The notes under the pieces: generated by a model
What the model was told of the DNA's origin: nothing
The model's database searches: none
What the model saw: only the letters and a program-made list of their open reading frames with translations
Assembly: GCF_001883705.2 (NCBI RefSeq)
Contig: NZ_MDEQ02000008.1
Coordinates: 248,001 to 312,000 of the forward strand
Direction: 5' to 3'
From: Burkholderia catarinensis
GTDB taxonomy: Bacteria > Pseudomonadota > Gammaproteobacteria > Burkholderiales > Burkholderiaceae
DNA: 64,000 nucleotides
Shown here: positions 54,465 through 63,173 of the stretch, in pieces
How the letters are laid out: each line of letters starts with the position of its first letter
How positions within the stretch are numbered: the stretch's first letter is position 1
Position numbers and translations under genes: made by a program

Positions 54465-55131
54465 GTGCCGGCTCGACGTAGGCGCGTAGCGCCTTCATCG
54501 ACAGCGCGTCGCGCAGCATCGCAGTAAAGACCGGCGCGCCTTGCGTATAGTGTCGAACCGAATCCAGCTTCAGTTCGGCGATCGACACATGGGCGGACTG
54601 AATCTCGAACGCCAGCGAGATCAACGCCGTCGCACCCGCAGGCAGGCGCAAGGTTCTCGGCACGTCGGCAATGGAGCGGAACTGCGCCGCTGTCAGTTGC
54701 AAAGGCGAAAGCGTAACGTCATACGCAGTCCGGAACAGTATCTTGGTTCCGTGCAGCGGCCGGCTATACAACTGCGTCCCGCGCGGCACGGTCACGGTGG
54801 ATGACATCTGCGCCGCCCTGCCGCTGTCCATCTCGAAGTGCGCGATGGAGCATGACGGAAACGGCCGCAGATAGTGCGGGTCCAGCGTCTCGAACAAGGC
54901 TTCGGTGAATTGCGGATAGTCGTCGTCGATGCTGCGGGCAGTCCGGGCGGCCATCAACGCGAATGACTCGACCAGACGCTCGACGTGCAGATCCATGCTG
55001 CCGCTGTCCATCCCGCCGGTGAGCGACAGGCGGCTTGCGATCTTCGGATAGTGCGCCGCAAATTCACGCACGTACTGCCGCAAGTAGGTAAGTTCCCGTT
55101 CGTAATATGACAGCAGGTCTTCCGGACTCAT
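54430..55131 (-). pseudogene. tssF: tssF (T6SS baseplate) 5' fragment
   Basis: From the ATG at 55131 the first 235 or so residues are plainly TssF: LLSYYERELTYLRQYVREFA, then DLHVERLVESFALMAARTAR and DDDYPQFTEALFETLDPHYL, RPFPSCSIAHFEMD. TssF is normally about 600 residues, so more than half is gone. The frame stops at 54340 after about 30 unrelated codons, with the junction near 54430. No tssE, tssG or other core genes adjoin, so this is a relic and the two vgrG genes must rely on a T6SS encoded elsewhere. Confidence 0.85.
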
Positions 55132-55553
55132 ACGTCGTCATTCTCCGTCGGCAATACCTGAAGCAGACGATTCCTGCCAGGCGCTGAGCCGCCAGCCGGC
55201 ATTGCGTGTTTGGCCCGGCAGTACCGGCGCACGTCGGAAACGGCATCGCGTCCGGCCTGCGGCCCTTTCCGCGCCACCGGCAACGTACGGATGCCGGTGC
55301 GGAACGCGCGAGAAATTGAAGCGCGATGCGAAAGCACGCCGGGCGAAGCGGCGTGAACAGCGTCGTTGCGCACGTGCAATCATGTCCGGAACCCGTCCGT
55401 TTGGCAACGCTGCGCCAGCGCCGGCATGACACGATGGAGGTCGCTGCGAGCACGACCTTCGGATCTGCGGCCCATCCATCGCCAACAAAAAACAAAGCCC
55501 GGCACGCTTGCGCGCACCGGGCCCGTCACACCTGACAGAAACTTCGCCCCGCC
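55132..55553. other. region upstream of the tssF relic
   Basis: No tssE or other gene is recognisable in 420 bases although several short frames are open on the minus strand. A rho-independent terminator of the doxX-like gene lies at 55484-55522. Confidence 0.45.
55484..55522 (-). terminator. rho-independent terminator after the DoxX gene
   Basis: On the minus strand GCCCGG-tg-CGC pairs with GCG-tg-CCGGGC around a short loop and is followed by TTTGTTTTTTGTTG. It lies 32 bases past the doxX-type stop at 55554. Confidence 0.8.
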
Positions 55554-55967
55554 TTACTTCCGGTCAACCGAATACCGCCCCGGCCCGCTCAGCGCGAGCA
55601 ACAGCAGCCCGCCGATGATGCTCACGTTCTTGTAGAAGTTGATCATCGCCATGTACTGCTCCATCCCCTGCAGCGCCCAGTAGCGATGGCCGATCAGCGC
55701 GGTCGCGAGCGTATAGGCGGCGAACAACAGCGCGAGCGGACGCGTATAGAAGCCGACCGCGATCAGCACGCCGCCGGCCAGCTCGACCGCCACCGCGATC
55801 GCGGCCGCCAGTTCGGGCGCCGGGTTCCCCGTCGACGCCATGTACGCGACCGTGCCCGAGAAGCCGTTCAGCTTCTGCCAGCCGAACAGCATGAACAGGA
55901 TCATCATCAGCACGCGAGCCGCCAGCAGCAGCTCGTCCTTCTTCGACTCCAGCGAAACGTAACGCAT
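55554..55967 (-). CDS. DoxX family membrane protein
   Basis: The ATG at 55967 has AAGGG nine bases upstream and opens a 137-residue protein with four membrane segments. Motifs are ARVLMMILFMLFGWQKLNGF, the second-segment pattern ELAAAIAVAVELAGGVLIAV with the conserved Glu, and the last pair ending NVSIIGGLLLLALSGPGRYS. These fit DoxX/DoxD-like proteins, small inner-membrane proteins implicated in quinone or thiosulphate redox and in resistance to oxidative stress. It is a single-gene unit with its own terminator. Confidence 0.9.
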   Translation of the reverse strand: MRYVSLESKKDELLLAARVLMMILFMLFGWQKLNGFSGTVAYMASTGNPAPELAAAIAVAVELAGGVLIAVGFYTRPLALLFAAYTLATALIGHRYWALQGMEQYMAMINFYKNVSIIGGLLLLALSGPGRYSVDRK

Positions 55968-56972
55968 AGCAATCACCCTTGAATTAACGGTTTGATGCAT
56001 CCGGGGCCGCTGCGTGCCGAATCGGCGCGCCAGATCGGCAACGGACCACTCCTCGCACAATCGGACAGCAAGCCGCCTGGCCCGCCGCCGAAGAATCCGT
56101 CCGGTTGCGCCGCGTCTGCCGGCGCGCTTCGGATCGGTTCTGGCGAAGCACGGGTGCAGTCTACTGTCTCGAAGGAAATCATCAATCCGTAAAAATATGA
56201 TTCGCTGTCTCGATTTAGTGGACAATCGGAGGCGACGAGGCCGGTAGACAACGACTGACCGGGCGGTGCAATTGAATCGAGTTCCACGTCTCAGGAACAT
56301 GAAAACTGGTCGCTTCCTTCACGCCGCCGGATTCAATCGATATTCACGACTTCAATTGACACGAGCCGGCCGCGACCGTACATCGCGACTGTTATTCGGC
56401 GACACGTTCGATGCGCGACTCACTCAGGCTTATTTCAACCCTTCAGCTCGACTGGCTTTCAATCCACGAAGCTTCTTGTTTCGGGCAATGACGCATGGCC
56501 CGGAAATACGTATCGGCAAACGAAAACGTTTCACGGGCATGCAGTTTGATGTGCACGCGGCGAGATAGCGCCCATTAGACAAGGATCCCGGCTCGATGCC
56601 TGCCAGGAAGAACGCCCTCTCCACGCAGTCGATCTGCACAGTGTTTAGCGGAGCAAGCGAAAAAACCTTCATCAAACATTCATGCCTTCAGCAAGTTTAA
56701 ATTCCGGCAAAAACCATTGAATAAACACAATAAAAATCATGTATTTAAGGTGAAAAATCGCTGACCTTCAGCGCGCGCCCACTCACCTCACGCCAGCCTA
56801 CAGTTTTCCTCAAGAAACATTACAAAAAATTACCAATTAATACCGATTTAAATATACGATAGCGCCGATTCGTTCTTACGTTTCCCCGACATATGCCGTG
56901 AACCCCGGGAATGCGTCGTGCGGGAAACGGCAGCCGTTCGTCACAGGATCGCTTTTCAACCGGAGACCACCC
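55968..56972. other. 1-kb intergenic region upstream of the FliD-like gene
   Basis: No gene is convincing: the longest frames (100 codons at 56266 on the plus strand, 81 codons ending at 56430 on the minus strand) lack good start sites and recognisable sequence. From 56680 to 56870 the DNA is AT-rich, likely the FliD-like gene's promoter region. GCCGATTC at 56858 looks like half of a sigma-28 site, but no -35 lies at the right distance. Confidence 0.4.
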
Positions 56973-58487
56973 ATGCCAACGAACACGCCCGTGAACAGCG
57001 GAGCGAGCGCGAACAGCCTGATGCAACAGGCGGCGCAATCGATCATCAACGGCTCGACCGGCAATCCGTCGATGGACGTCGGCACGCTCGTCAAGACGCT
57101 GGTGAACGCGAAGACGGCCGGCCGGGCCGCGACGCTTGCCGCGTCGCAAGCGACCGGCACCACGCGGATTTCCGCATTCGGCGCGCTGTCGTCGGCACTG
57201 GGCGCGCTCGAGGCGGGCCTGACGTCGCTGAAGAACGGCGGGCTGCAGTCGACGTTCAACGCCGTCGCGAGCGGCAAGGGCCTGGCCGCGACGGCGGGTG
57301 CGGGCGCGGTCGCCGGCACCTACACCGTCGGCGTCACGCAGATCGCAACCGCGCAGGCGCTGTCCTCGTCGGGGTTCAACGGGAGCAAGGCGCTCGGCAC
57401 CGGCACGCTGACGCTGTCGCTCGGCAGCCAGTCGTTCAAGGTCGAGGTCGGCAGCACGAACAACACGCTGTCGGGCATCGCGGCCGCGATCAACACCGCA
57501 TCGGGCAACCCGGGGATCAGCGCGACGGTCATCAACGGCACGGACGGCGCGCACCTCGTGCTCGCGTCGTCGAAAACAGGCTCGGCGAACGCGATCAGCG
57601 TCGCGGTCGGCAACGTGTCCAACGACAGCGGGCTGTCGAACCTCGGCGTCACGTCGACGGCCGACACGTCCGGCGGCGCATCGAAGATCGATTCGGCGAA
57701 CGGCGCGGCCGCGTGGCGGCAGAGCGCCGTCGCGCAGGACGCGAAGTTCACGCTCAACGGGATCGCGTCGACCAGCGCGAGCAACGCTGTGTCGGGTGTG
57801 CTGACCGGCATCACGCTGAACCTGTCGGCGGCCGCGATCAGCGCGACCGATACGCAGACGCTGACGGTCAGCACCGACACGAAGTCGCAAGCGGCGACGA
57901 TCACGAATTTCGCGAACCTGTACAACACGGTCGTCAAGACAATGGGCGCGCTGACGAGCTATACGGAAGGGGCGAACGCGCAGGGCGCGCTGATCGGCGA
58001 TTCGACGTTGAACACGATCCGCAACTCGCTCGCGTCGATCGTCGCGCGCGGCGTCGACAGCGGCGCCGTCAACGAAAAGGGCAACGGGCACATGAACCTG
58101 CTGTCGATCGGCATCAAGCTCGAGAAGGACGGCACGCTGAACGTCGACAGCGCGAAGCTCGACAGCGCGCTGTCCGCCAACCCGTCGGGGGTCGCGCGCC
58201 TGTTCAACCCGACGAACGGGATCGGCACGCGCCTGGCCGAGCAGATCACGCACTTCACGAAGAAGGACGGGATGATCGACGTGCGTACCAACGCGCTGAA
58301 CGCCGATCTGAAGCGCGTCACGCAGCAGCAGTCGAACCTGTCCGACTACGCCGCGCAATTGACCAGGCAGTACCAGGCGCAGTTCACGGCGCTCAACACG
58401 CTGATGGCCAAGATGAATTCGAACACGCAGTACCTGACGCGGCTGTTCGGCGGTGCAAACAGCAGCGGTGCGCTGTCGAACAAGTGA
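56973..58487 (+). CDS. FliD-like flagellar hook-associated protein 2 (filament cap) paralogue
   Basis: The ATG at 56973 with GGAG eight bases upstream gives 504 residues. The N terminus after a short linker has the FliD motif MDVGTLVKTLVNAKTAGRAA, and the next strands GTYTVGVTQIATAQALSSSG match the FliD_N domain. The central part holds HK-like repeats rich in Thr, Ser and Asn. The C-terminal FliD_C region shows ITNFANLYNTVVKTMGALTS, LLSIGIKLEKDGTLNVDSAK and a final coiled coil ending YLTRLFGG, where AL..QM.SQ.NYL.. is usual. FliD caps growing flagella and mediates mucin adhesion in some pathogens. No flagellar genes adjoin, so this is an orphan paralogue whose exported role is uncertain. Confidence 0.88.
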   Translation: MPTNTPVNSGASANSLMQQAAQSIINGSTGNPSMDVGTLVKTLVNAKTAGRAATLAASQATGTTRISAFGALSSALGALEAGLTSLKNGGLQSTFNAVASGKGLAATAGAGAVAGTYTVGVTQIATAQALSSSGFNGSKALGTGTLTLSLGSQSFKVEVGSTNNTLSGIAAAINTASGNPGISATVINGTDGAHLVLASSKTGSANAISVAVGNVSNDSGLSNLGVTSTADTSGGASKIDSANGAAAWRQSAVAQDAKFTLNGIASTSASNAVSGVLTGITLNLSAAAISATDTQTLTVSTDTKSQAATITNFANLYNTVVKTMGALTSYTEGANAQGALIGDSTLNTIRNSLASIVARGVDSGAVNEKGNGHMNLLSIGIKLEKDGTLNVDSAKLDSALSANPSGVARLFNPTNGIGTRLAEQITHFTKKDGMIDVRTNALNADLKRVTQQQSNLSDYAAQLTRQYQAQFTALNTLMAKMNSNTQYLTRLFGGANSSGALSNK

Positions 58488-58649
58488 GCGGCCGGGCGGC
58501 GCGATGACCGCGCCGGCGGCCTCCGGTCGATGGATCGACCGGCTCGCGCCGCCGCGCGCGGCGTAGCGCGTGGCGACGTCGTCCATGCCCGGCGATGCGC
58601 AAGCGCTCGCCGGGTTCGTTGCCCCGGTTCGCCCGCAACAAGCTTGCCG

Positions 58650-59297
58650 TCAGCCGAGACCTTCGACGCGATCGCCGAACAAGTCGAGCGCACGCGACAC
58701 CTGACGCCCGAAATAGCCTGGCCGCTCGCGCTCGTACGCGCGCAGCAGCGACGTGCATTCGCGCTCGGCCCAGCGCCACACGGGGCCTTGCTTCGCGAAT
58801 GCCGGATGATCGTGCAGCTCGGCCGGTACCGCGTGCTCGTCGTCCCAGCCCCAGAAATACGCCTGGTACGCGCGGGCGAACGGCATCCCCAGATTGTCCG
58901 CGACGGTCTCGTCGTGGCGCAGCGTGAAATCGACGATCTCCTTGCGCGCGCGGCCGCCGACGTCGTCGTGACGCGCTTCGATCCAGCAGTGATACCGCGC
59001 GAGTTGCGACAGGTGCCGCGCGGTGCGGCGCCGCTCGCGCGTCGTGCACAGCGCATACAGGTTGCCGCCGCCGAAATCCAGCACTTCGCCGCCCGCGAAC
59101 GGCCGGTAAGGCTTGCCCGTCAGCAGCGTCAGCACCTGCGCGCCGACGATCGCATAGTCGGCACAGCGCATGTAGCCGCTGCGCGTCGTCGCTTCCGATA
59201 CGCTCCGGTGGACGACCTCGTCGATCGCGGCGTGCAGCATGGCATCAACCGGTGCCGCCAGGATCGGTGGCTGGCTTGTCGTCGTCACGTGTTGCAT
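58650..59297 (-). CDS. hypothetical protein, DUF2026-like, with a possible Cys-His-Asp triad
   Basis: From the ATG at 59297 the product is 215 residues; there is no clear ribosome binding site, and an ATG at 59222 is an alternative. Sequence features are MRCADYAIVGAQVLTLLTGK, GEVLDFGGGNLYAL, then HCWIEARHDD and KEIVDFTLRHDE. The order Cys...HxWxE...DF is the pattern of transglutaminase-like or papain-fold proteins and I think of DUF2026, but this is a memory-based match. The protein appears cytoplasmic. It converges with the FliD-like gene and is not obviously part of an operon. Confidence 0.6.
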   Translation of the reverse strand: MQHVTTTSQPPILAAPVDAMLHAAIDEVVHRSVSEATTRSGYMRCADYAIVGAQVLTLLTGKPYRPFAGGEVLDFGGGNLYALCTTRERRRTARHLSQLARYHCWIEARHDDVGGRARKEIVDFTLRHDETVADNLGMPFARAYQAYFWGWDDEHAVPAELHDHPAFAKQGPVWRWAERECTSLLRAYERERPGYFGRQVSRALDLFGDRVEGLG

Positions 59298-59634
59298 GGG
59301 AGGCGAATGCGGAGTCAACGGTTCATCGGTAAAAAACGCTCCGCGGCATAATATTACGAACCATTACAAGAAACGATAGGGAGAATTGCGCAGATTTGTG
59401 TGCTTTTCTCTCGCGTCGCGGGAAATGCGCCGACGGGTAGTCGGCCCTGGTGAAACGGGCGAGCCGCGCGTCGGTTTCATGGCGACGCGCGACGCCGTTT
59501 GTGACGATGGGGGATGGGGATCGAGACTGGCCGGCCGGCTGGCGCACGGTGCGGCTGCGGGCGCGATCGCGTGTCCGTTGTCGGCGCGATCGCGAATGAT
59601 GCAGTCGCGCGCCGCTCGCGGCGCGCGGCATGTG
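59298..59634. other. intergenic region between the hypothetical and DapA-family genes
   Basis: No gene is visible in about 340 bases. A GC hairpin (CGCGCGCCGC-tcg-CGGCGCGCGG type, near 59605) follows the DapA-family stop and may end that operon. Confidence 0.4.
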
Positions 59635-60582
59635 TTATTGCGCGGCGATGCGCCGGCGGAAATGCTCGGTTCCGGCGACGATCTTGTCGAGCACCGCATC
59701 GAGCGCCCAGAACCGTTCACGCACGTCGTAGTCGATCGCGCGACAACGGATCGACGCGAAGGTGCCGATCCGCTGGTGATAGAGCTTCGCGAGCGCCGGG
59801 TACCCCAGCGCCTCCGACACCGCCGAGACGACCAGGAACGTCGAGAGCTCGTCGGCCAGCGCCGGGTTCGTGTGTCCTTGCGTGCGCAACCACCGGTAAA
59901 GATCCGGATGGAAGTTGGTGAACACGCCGTTGAAGCCGGCTGAACCGGCCTTCATCGCGTCCCATGCAATCGCGGCGTTCGCGTTCAGGATCTTCAGCGG
60001 CGAGCCCTCGGCGAGCGCGACGCGCCGCTTCACCGTCGCCAGGTCGCAGCTCACGTCCTTGAGCATCACGAACCGGCCCGTGTCGATGCACGCGCGCAGT
60101 TCGTCATCGGACAGGAGCCGCCGGTAAGGCGCCGGACATTCATACAGGCCGAGCGGCAGATCCGACGGCAGTCGGGCGAGCAGCCGGTGCAGATGATCGA
60201 GCAACGCGGCGCTGCCCTTGCGCTGCGGATCGAGCCGGTTGGTCACGAGCACGACGCCCTGCGCGCCCGAATCGGCCGCCGCGCACAGCTCGGCGGCCTG
60301 CGCGTCGGGATCGTCGCTGATGTGCCCGGACGCGACGACAGGCACGCGCCCGGCCACCCGCTCGACCACGAAGCGCGCGAGTTCCGCGCGTTCGGCAAGA
60401 CTCAGGAACTGCATCTCGCTCGATTGCGCCACCGCGAACAACGCATCCGCGCCGTGCGTCAGATACCATTCGATCAGCCGCTCGAGCCCTGCGTAGTCGA
60501 TCGCGCCGGCGTCGTCGAACGGCGTCAGCATGACCGGCACGATTCCCTCGATGGTCACGTTCGATTGCTGCGGGTGTTGCAT
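59635..60582 (-). CDS. DapA/N-acetylneuraminate lyase family aldolase or dehydratase
   Basis: The 315-residue TIM-barrel protein is preceded by AAGGAG. It starts IEGIVPVMLTPFDDAGAIDY and has the Schiff-base lysine in GRFVMLKDVSCDL and the tyrosine in LPLGLYECPAPYRRLLSD, so both DapA-family catalytic residues are present. The GTGE-like loop is replaced by VAQSSEMQFLSLAERAEL, which points away from DapA proper and towards sugar-acid aldolases or dehydratases. It is the last gene of the ribokinase/MFS/DapA operon and would split or dehydrate a 2-keto-3-deoxy sugar acid, an inference from context. Confidence 0.88.
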   Translation of the reverse strand: MQHPQQSNVTIEGIVPVMLTPFDDAGAIDYAGLERLIEWYLTHGADALFAVAQSSEMQFLSLAERAELARFVVERVAGRVPVVASGHISDDPDAQAAELCAAADSGAQGVVLVTNRLDPQRKGSAALLDHLHRLLARLPSDLPLGLYECPAPYRRLLSDDELRACIDTGRFVMLKDVSCDLATVKRRVALAEGSPLKILNANAAIAWDAMKAGSAGFNGVFTNFHPDLYRWLRTQGHTNPALADELSTFLVVSAVSEALGYPALAKLYHQRIGTFASIRCRAIDYDVRERFWALDAVLDKIVAGTEHFRRRIAAQ

Positions 60583-60625
60583 CTGTTTCTCCTTGCTTCA
60601 GTGAATGCGTGGGGCAGCTGCATGC

Positions 60626-61945
60626 TCAGGCCGGCAACGGTCCGGGCGCCGCGTTCGCGGCTTGCTCGGGAATCGGCTTGCGCACCAGCAGCAGGTAGGC
60701 CATCGCGCCCGCGAACGCGATCGCCGCGGCAGTCAGCAGCGCCGGCACGAACGACCACTTCTGCGCAATGACGCCCGTCAGGATCGGCGCGAGCGCGCCG
60801 CCGATGAAACCGCCGAAATTCTGGATCGAGCCGAGCGACGCGATGCGGCTCGGCGGCGCGGCTGCCGTCGCGAGCGCCCACGAGCAGGCCGACGCCGCGT
60901 TGGCGAGAAAGATCACGACCGAAATGCAGGCGAGCGCAACGGTGTTGCTTTGCACGAGCGCGGCCGGAATCGTGAACGCGACCATCCCGAGCATCGCGAC
61001 CACCACCGCATTGCGCCGGCTCACGACCGGCGAACGGCTGCGGCGCGTGATCAGATCCGACAGCCAGCCGGCGACCAGCGAGCCGATGAACCCGCACAGG
61101 AACGGCACCGACGCGGCAAACCCGGTCCGGATCAGGCTCATGTGCCGCTCCATCGTCAGGTAGCCCGGCAGCCAGGTCAGGTACACCCAGTTCAGGTACA
61201 CGGAGCCGAAATAGCCGATCAGCATCCCCCAGGTCGTGCCGTGCGAGAACAGGCTGCGCCATTCGCCGAAGGTCAGTTTAGGCGCCGCGACCGGGCTCTG
61301 CGCGTCGGCATCGAGATAGCCGCGCTCGGCTGCGGTCAGTTGCGCACGCACCGGATCGCGGTACAGCGCGAACCACACGACAGCAACGACGAGGCCGAGC
61401 GCGCCCGTCGCAATGAATGCCCAGCGCCAGTCGAACGACGCGACGACGATCGACAGCAGCAACGGCGCGAGCGCGGTGCCGAGCGGCGACGCGGCATTGA
61501 AGATCCCGGTCGGCGTGCCGCGTGCGCGCAGCGGAAACCAGTTGCTCACCACGCGCGCGGCCGACGGGAATTGCGGCGCCTCGCCGATGCCGAGCGCGAT
61601 GCGCGCGACGATGAACCAGCCGAACGTCGACACGATGCCGCCCGCCGCCTGCGCGAACGACCAGACGATTAGCCCGATGCCGAGCAGCCGGCGCGGGCCG
61701 ATGCGGTCGACGAGCCCGCCGACCGGGAACTGGCACAGCGCATAGCTCCACGAGAACGCGGACAGCAGCAGCCCCATCTGCGAAAGCGACAAGCCGAGAT
61801 CGCCGCGGATCGCCGAGCTCGCGACGGCCAGCGTGCCGCGATCGAGATAGTTGACGATCCCGCTCGCCATCAACAGCGCGAGCGCGATGCGTTGCCCGCG
61901 CCGGATCCGTGGCGGCGTGTGCGGAATAGTTTGGTGCTCGTTCAT
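60626..61945 (-). CDS. MFS transporter, anion:cation symporter (sugar acid) type
   Basis: GGAG nine bases upstream supports the ATG at 61945, giving 439 residues; an ATG 15 bases earlier has none. It has twelve membrane segments with the ACS-family motifs: IVNYLDRGTLAVASSAI in TM1, QMGLLLSAFSWSYALCQFPV and GGLVDRIGPRRLLGIGL for the first loop, and the IGEAPQFPSAARVVSNWFP motif before TM5. Such carriers import glucarate, galactonate or related hexonates by proton symport. It lies between the kinase and the DapA-family gene, so its cargo is probably a sugar or sugar acid. Confidence 0.9.
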   Translation of the reverse strand: MNEHQTIPHTPPRIRRGQRIALALLMASGIVNYLDRGTLAVASSAIRGDLGLSLSQMGLLLSAFSWSYALCQFPVGGLVDRIGPRRLLGIGLIVWSFAQAAGGIVSTFGWFIVARIALGIGEAPQFPSAARVVSNWFPLRARGTPTGIFNAASPLGTALAPLLLSIVVASFDWRWAFIATGALGLVVAVVWFALYRDPVRAQLTAAERGYLDADAQSPVAAPKLTFGEWRSLFSHGTTWGMLIGYFGSVYLNWVYLTWLPGYLTMERHMSLIRTGFAASVPFLCGFIGSLVAGWLSDLITRRSRSPVVSRRNAVVVAMLGMVAFTIPAALVQSNTVALACISVVIFLANAASACSWALATAAAPPSRIASLGSIQNFGGFIGGALAPILTGVIAQKWSFVPALLTAAAIAFAGAMAYLLLVRKPIPEQAANAAPGPLPA

Positions 61946-62005
61946 GTCGATTGTCTCCATGTCACTGGTATTGGCCAGGTCCGGCCGTTCCGTCGCATGC
62001 GGAAT

Positions 62006-62932
62006 TCAGGAATCCATAGGTGCCACTTCGTCGCGCGTCGGGATCGACGTCTGCGCGCCGTAGCGCGTGACGCTGATCGCGGCCGCACGCTGGCCGAAGC
62101 CGATCGCGTCGTCCATCGACGCGCCGTTCGCCCGCGCCGCCGCGAACCCGCCGACGAACGTGTCGCCGGCCGCGGTCGTGTCGACGGCGACCACCGTCAT
62201 CGCACGATGGCGGCCGTTCCCTGCGCTGCCGCGCCAGCAGACGCCGCGCGCCCCGAGCGTGACCAGCACGTTGCCGACGCCCTTCGCGCACAGCGCATCG
62301 GCCGCACGCACGGCCGACGCGTCGTCGCCGACGGCGATGCCGGTCAGCGATTCGGCTTCGGTTTCGTTGACGACGAGGTAGTCGACCCGCGCCAGCAACG
62401 CATCGAACAGCGGTTGCGCGGGCGCGGGATTGAGCAGCACCGGCGTGTGATGCGCGGATGCACAGGCAATCGCGCGCGCCACGGTGGCGACCGGCACTTC
62501 GAGCTGGCACACGAGCAGCGCCGCCCCGGCGATCGCTTCGCGCGCCGCGTCGATCCGGTCGGCATCGAGACGCGCATTCGCGCCCGGCACGACGACGATG
62601 CTGTTCGCGCCGCCATCGTCGACCGTGATCGTGGCCACCCCGGTCGCCGTGCCGCCGATCCGATGCAGGTGCGTCACGTCGATGCACTCCGCCGCCAGCG
62701 CGTCGTGCAGGCGCGCACCGAACGCGTCGTCGCCGACGCAGCCGATCATCGCGACCGACGCGCCCAGGCGCGCGGCCGCGACCGCCTGGTTCGCCCCCTT
62801 GCCGCCGTGAACGGTCTGGAATGCCGTGCCGAGCAGCGTTTCGCCCGGCACCGGCAGGCGCGGCGCGCGCGTGACGAGGTCGATGTTCACGCTGCCGACG
62901 ACAGCGATTCGCGGTGGATTGGCGTAGCTCAT
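62006..62932 (-). CDS. rbsK: ribokinase (PfkB family)
   Basis: The 308-residue kinase has both PfkB signatures: HGGKGANQAVAAARLGASVA near residue 42 and DTTAAGDTFVGGFAAA near 250 with the catalytic Asp. The N terminus IAVVGSVNIDLVTRAPRLPV and the LNPAPAQPL and NETEAESLTGI segments are those of ribokinase. It phosphorylates D-ribose or a close pentose at O5. It heads an operon with an MFS carrier and a DapA-family enzyme and is divergent from a LacI regulator, with a LacI-type operator only six bases before its start. The DapA partner makes a pure ribose pathway doubtful. Confidence 0.88.
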   Translation of the reverse strand: MSYANPPRIAVVGSVNIDLVTRAPRLPVPGETLLGTAFQTVHGGKGANQAVAAARLGASVAMIGCVGDDAFGARLHDALAAECIDVTHLHRIGGTATGVATITVDDGGANSIVVVPGANARLDADRIDAAREAIAGAALLVCQLEVPVATVARAIACASAHHTPVLLNPAPAQPLFDALLARVDYLVVNETEAESLTGIAVGDDASAVRAADALCAKGVGNVLVTLGARGVCWRGSAGNGRHRAMTVVAVDTTAAGDTFVGGFAAARANGASMDDAIGFGQRAAAISVTRYGAQTSIPTRDEVAPMDS

Positions 62933-62937
62933 TTCTG

Positions 62938-62955
62938 AATGTAACCGCTTACATT
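62938..62955. promoter_or_regulatory. LacI-family operator
   Basis: AATGTAA-CCGC-TTACATT is an inverted repeat with the central CG of LacI/PurR operators, directly upstream of the ribokinase start. A partial second copy, TAGCGCTTACATT, lies at 63051-63063, nearer the lacI-type gene, so DNA looping between the two is possible. Confidence 0.75.
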
Positions 62956-63173
62956 TTCGGCGGACAAAATGGCCGTGAAGGCCGTCGTCGATGAAAATTC
63001 AGCGAAGTGGATAGAATATGTGTCTGACATAATAGGGAACAACGTCAAGATAGCGCTTACATTCTCACAGGGTCGAACGGGAAAGCAAGCGAAGCCACCA
63101 CGAAGCGAGGGTAAACAATGACGCTTTTGACCATGCGCGGCGCCGGCAAAACCGCCACGCCGGGAGACGACCA

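Noticed and set aside
56266-56675. Overlapping frames of 100 codons (plus) and 81 codons (minus)
   Set aside because: Neither has a good start site, domain or codon bias; the region is better left as intergenic.
56821-56868. Sigma-28 promoter before the FliD-like gene
   Set aside because: A GCCGATTC element exists but the only TAAA upstream is 11 bases away instead of 15.
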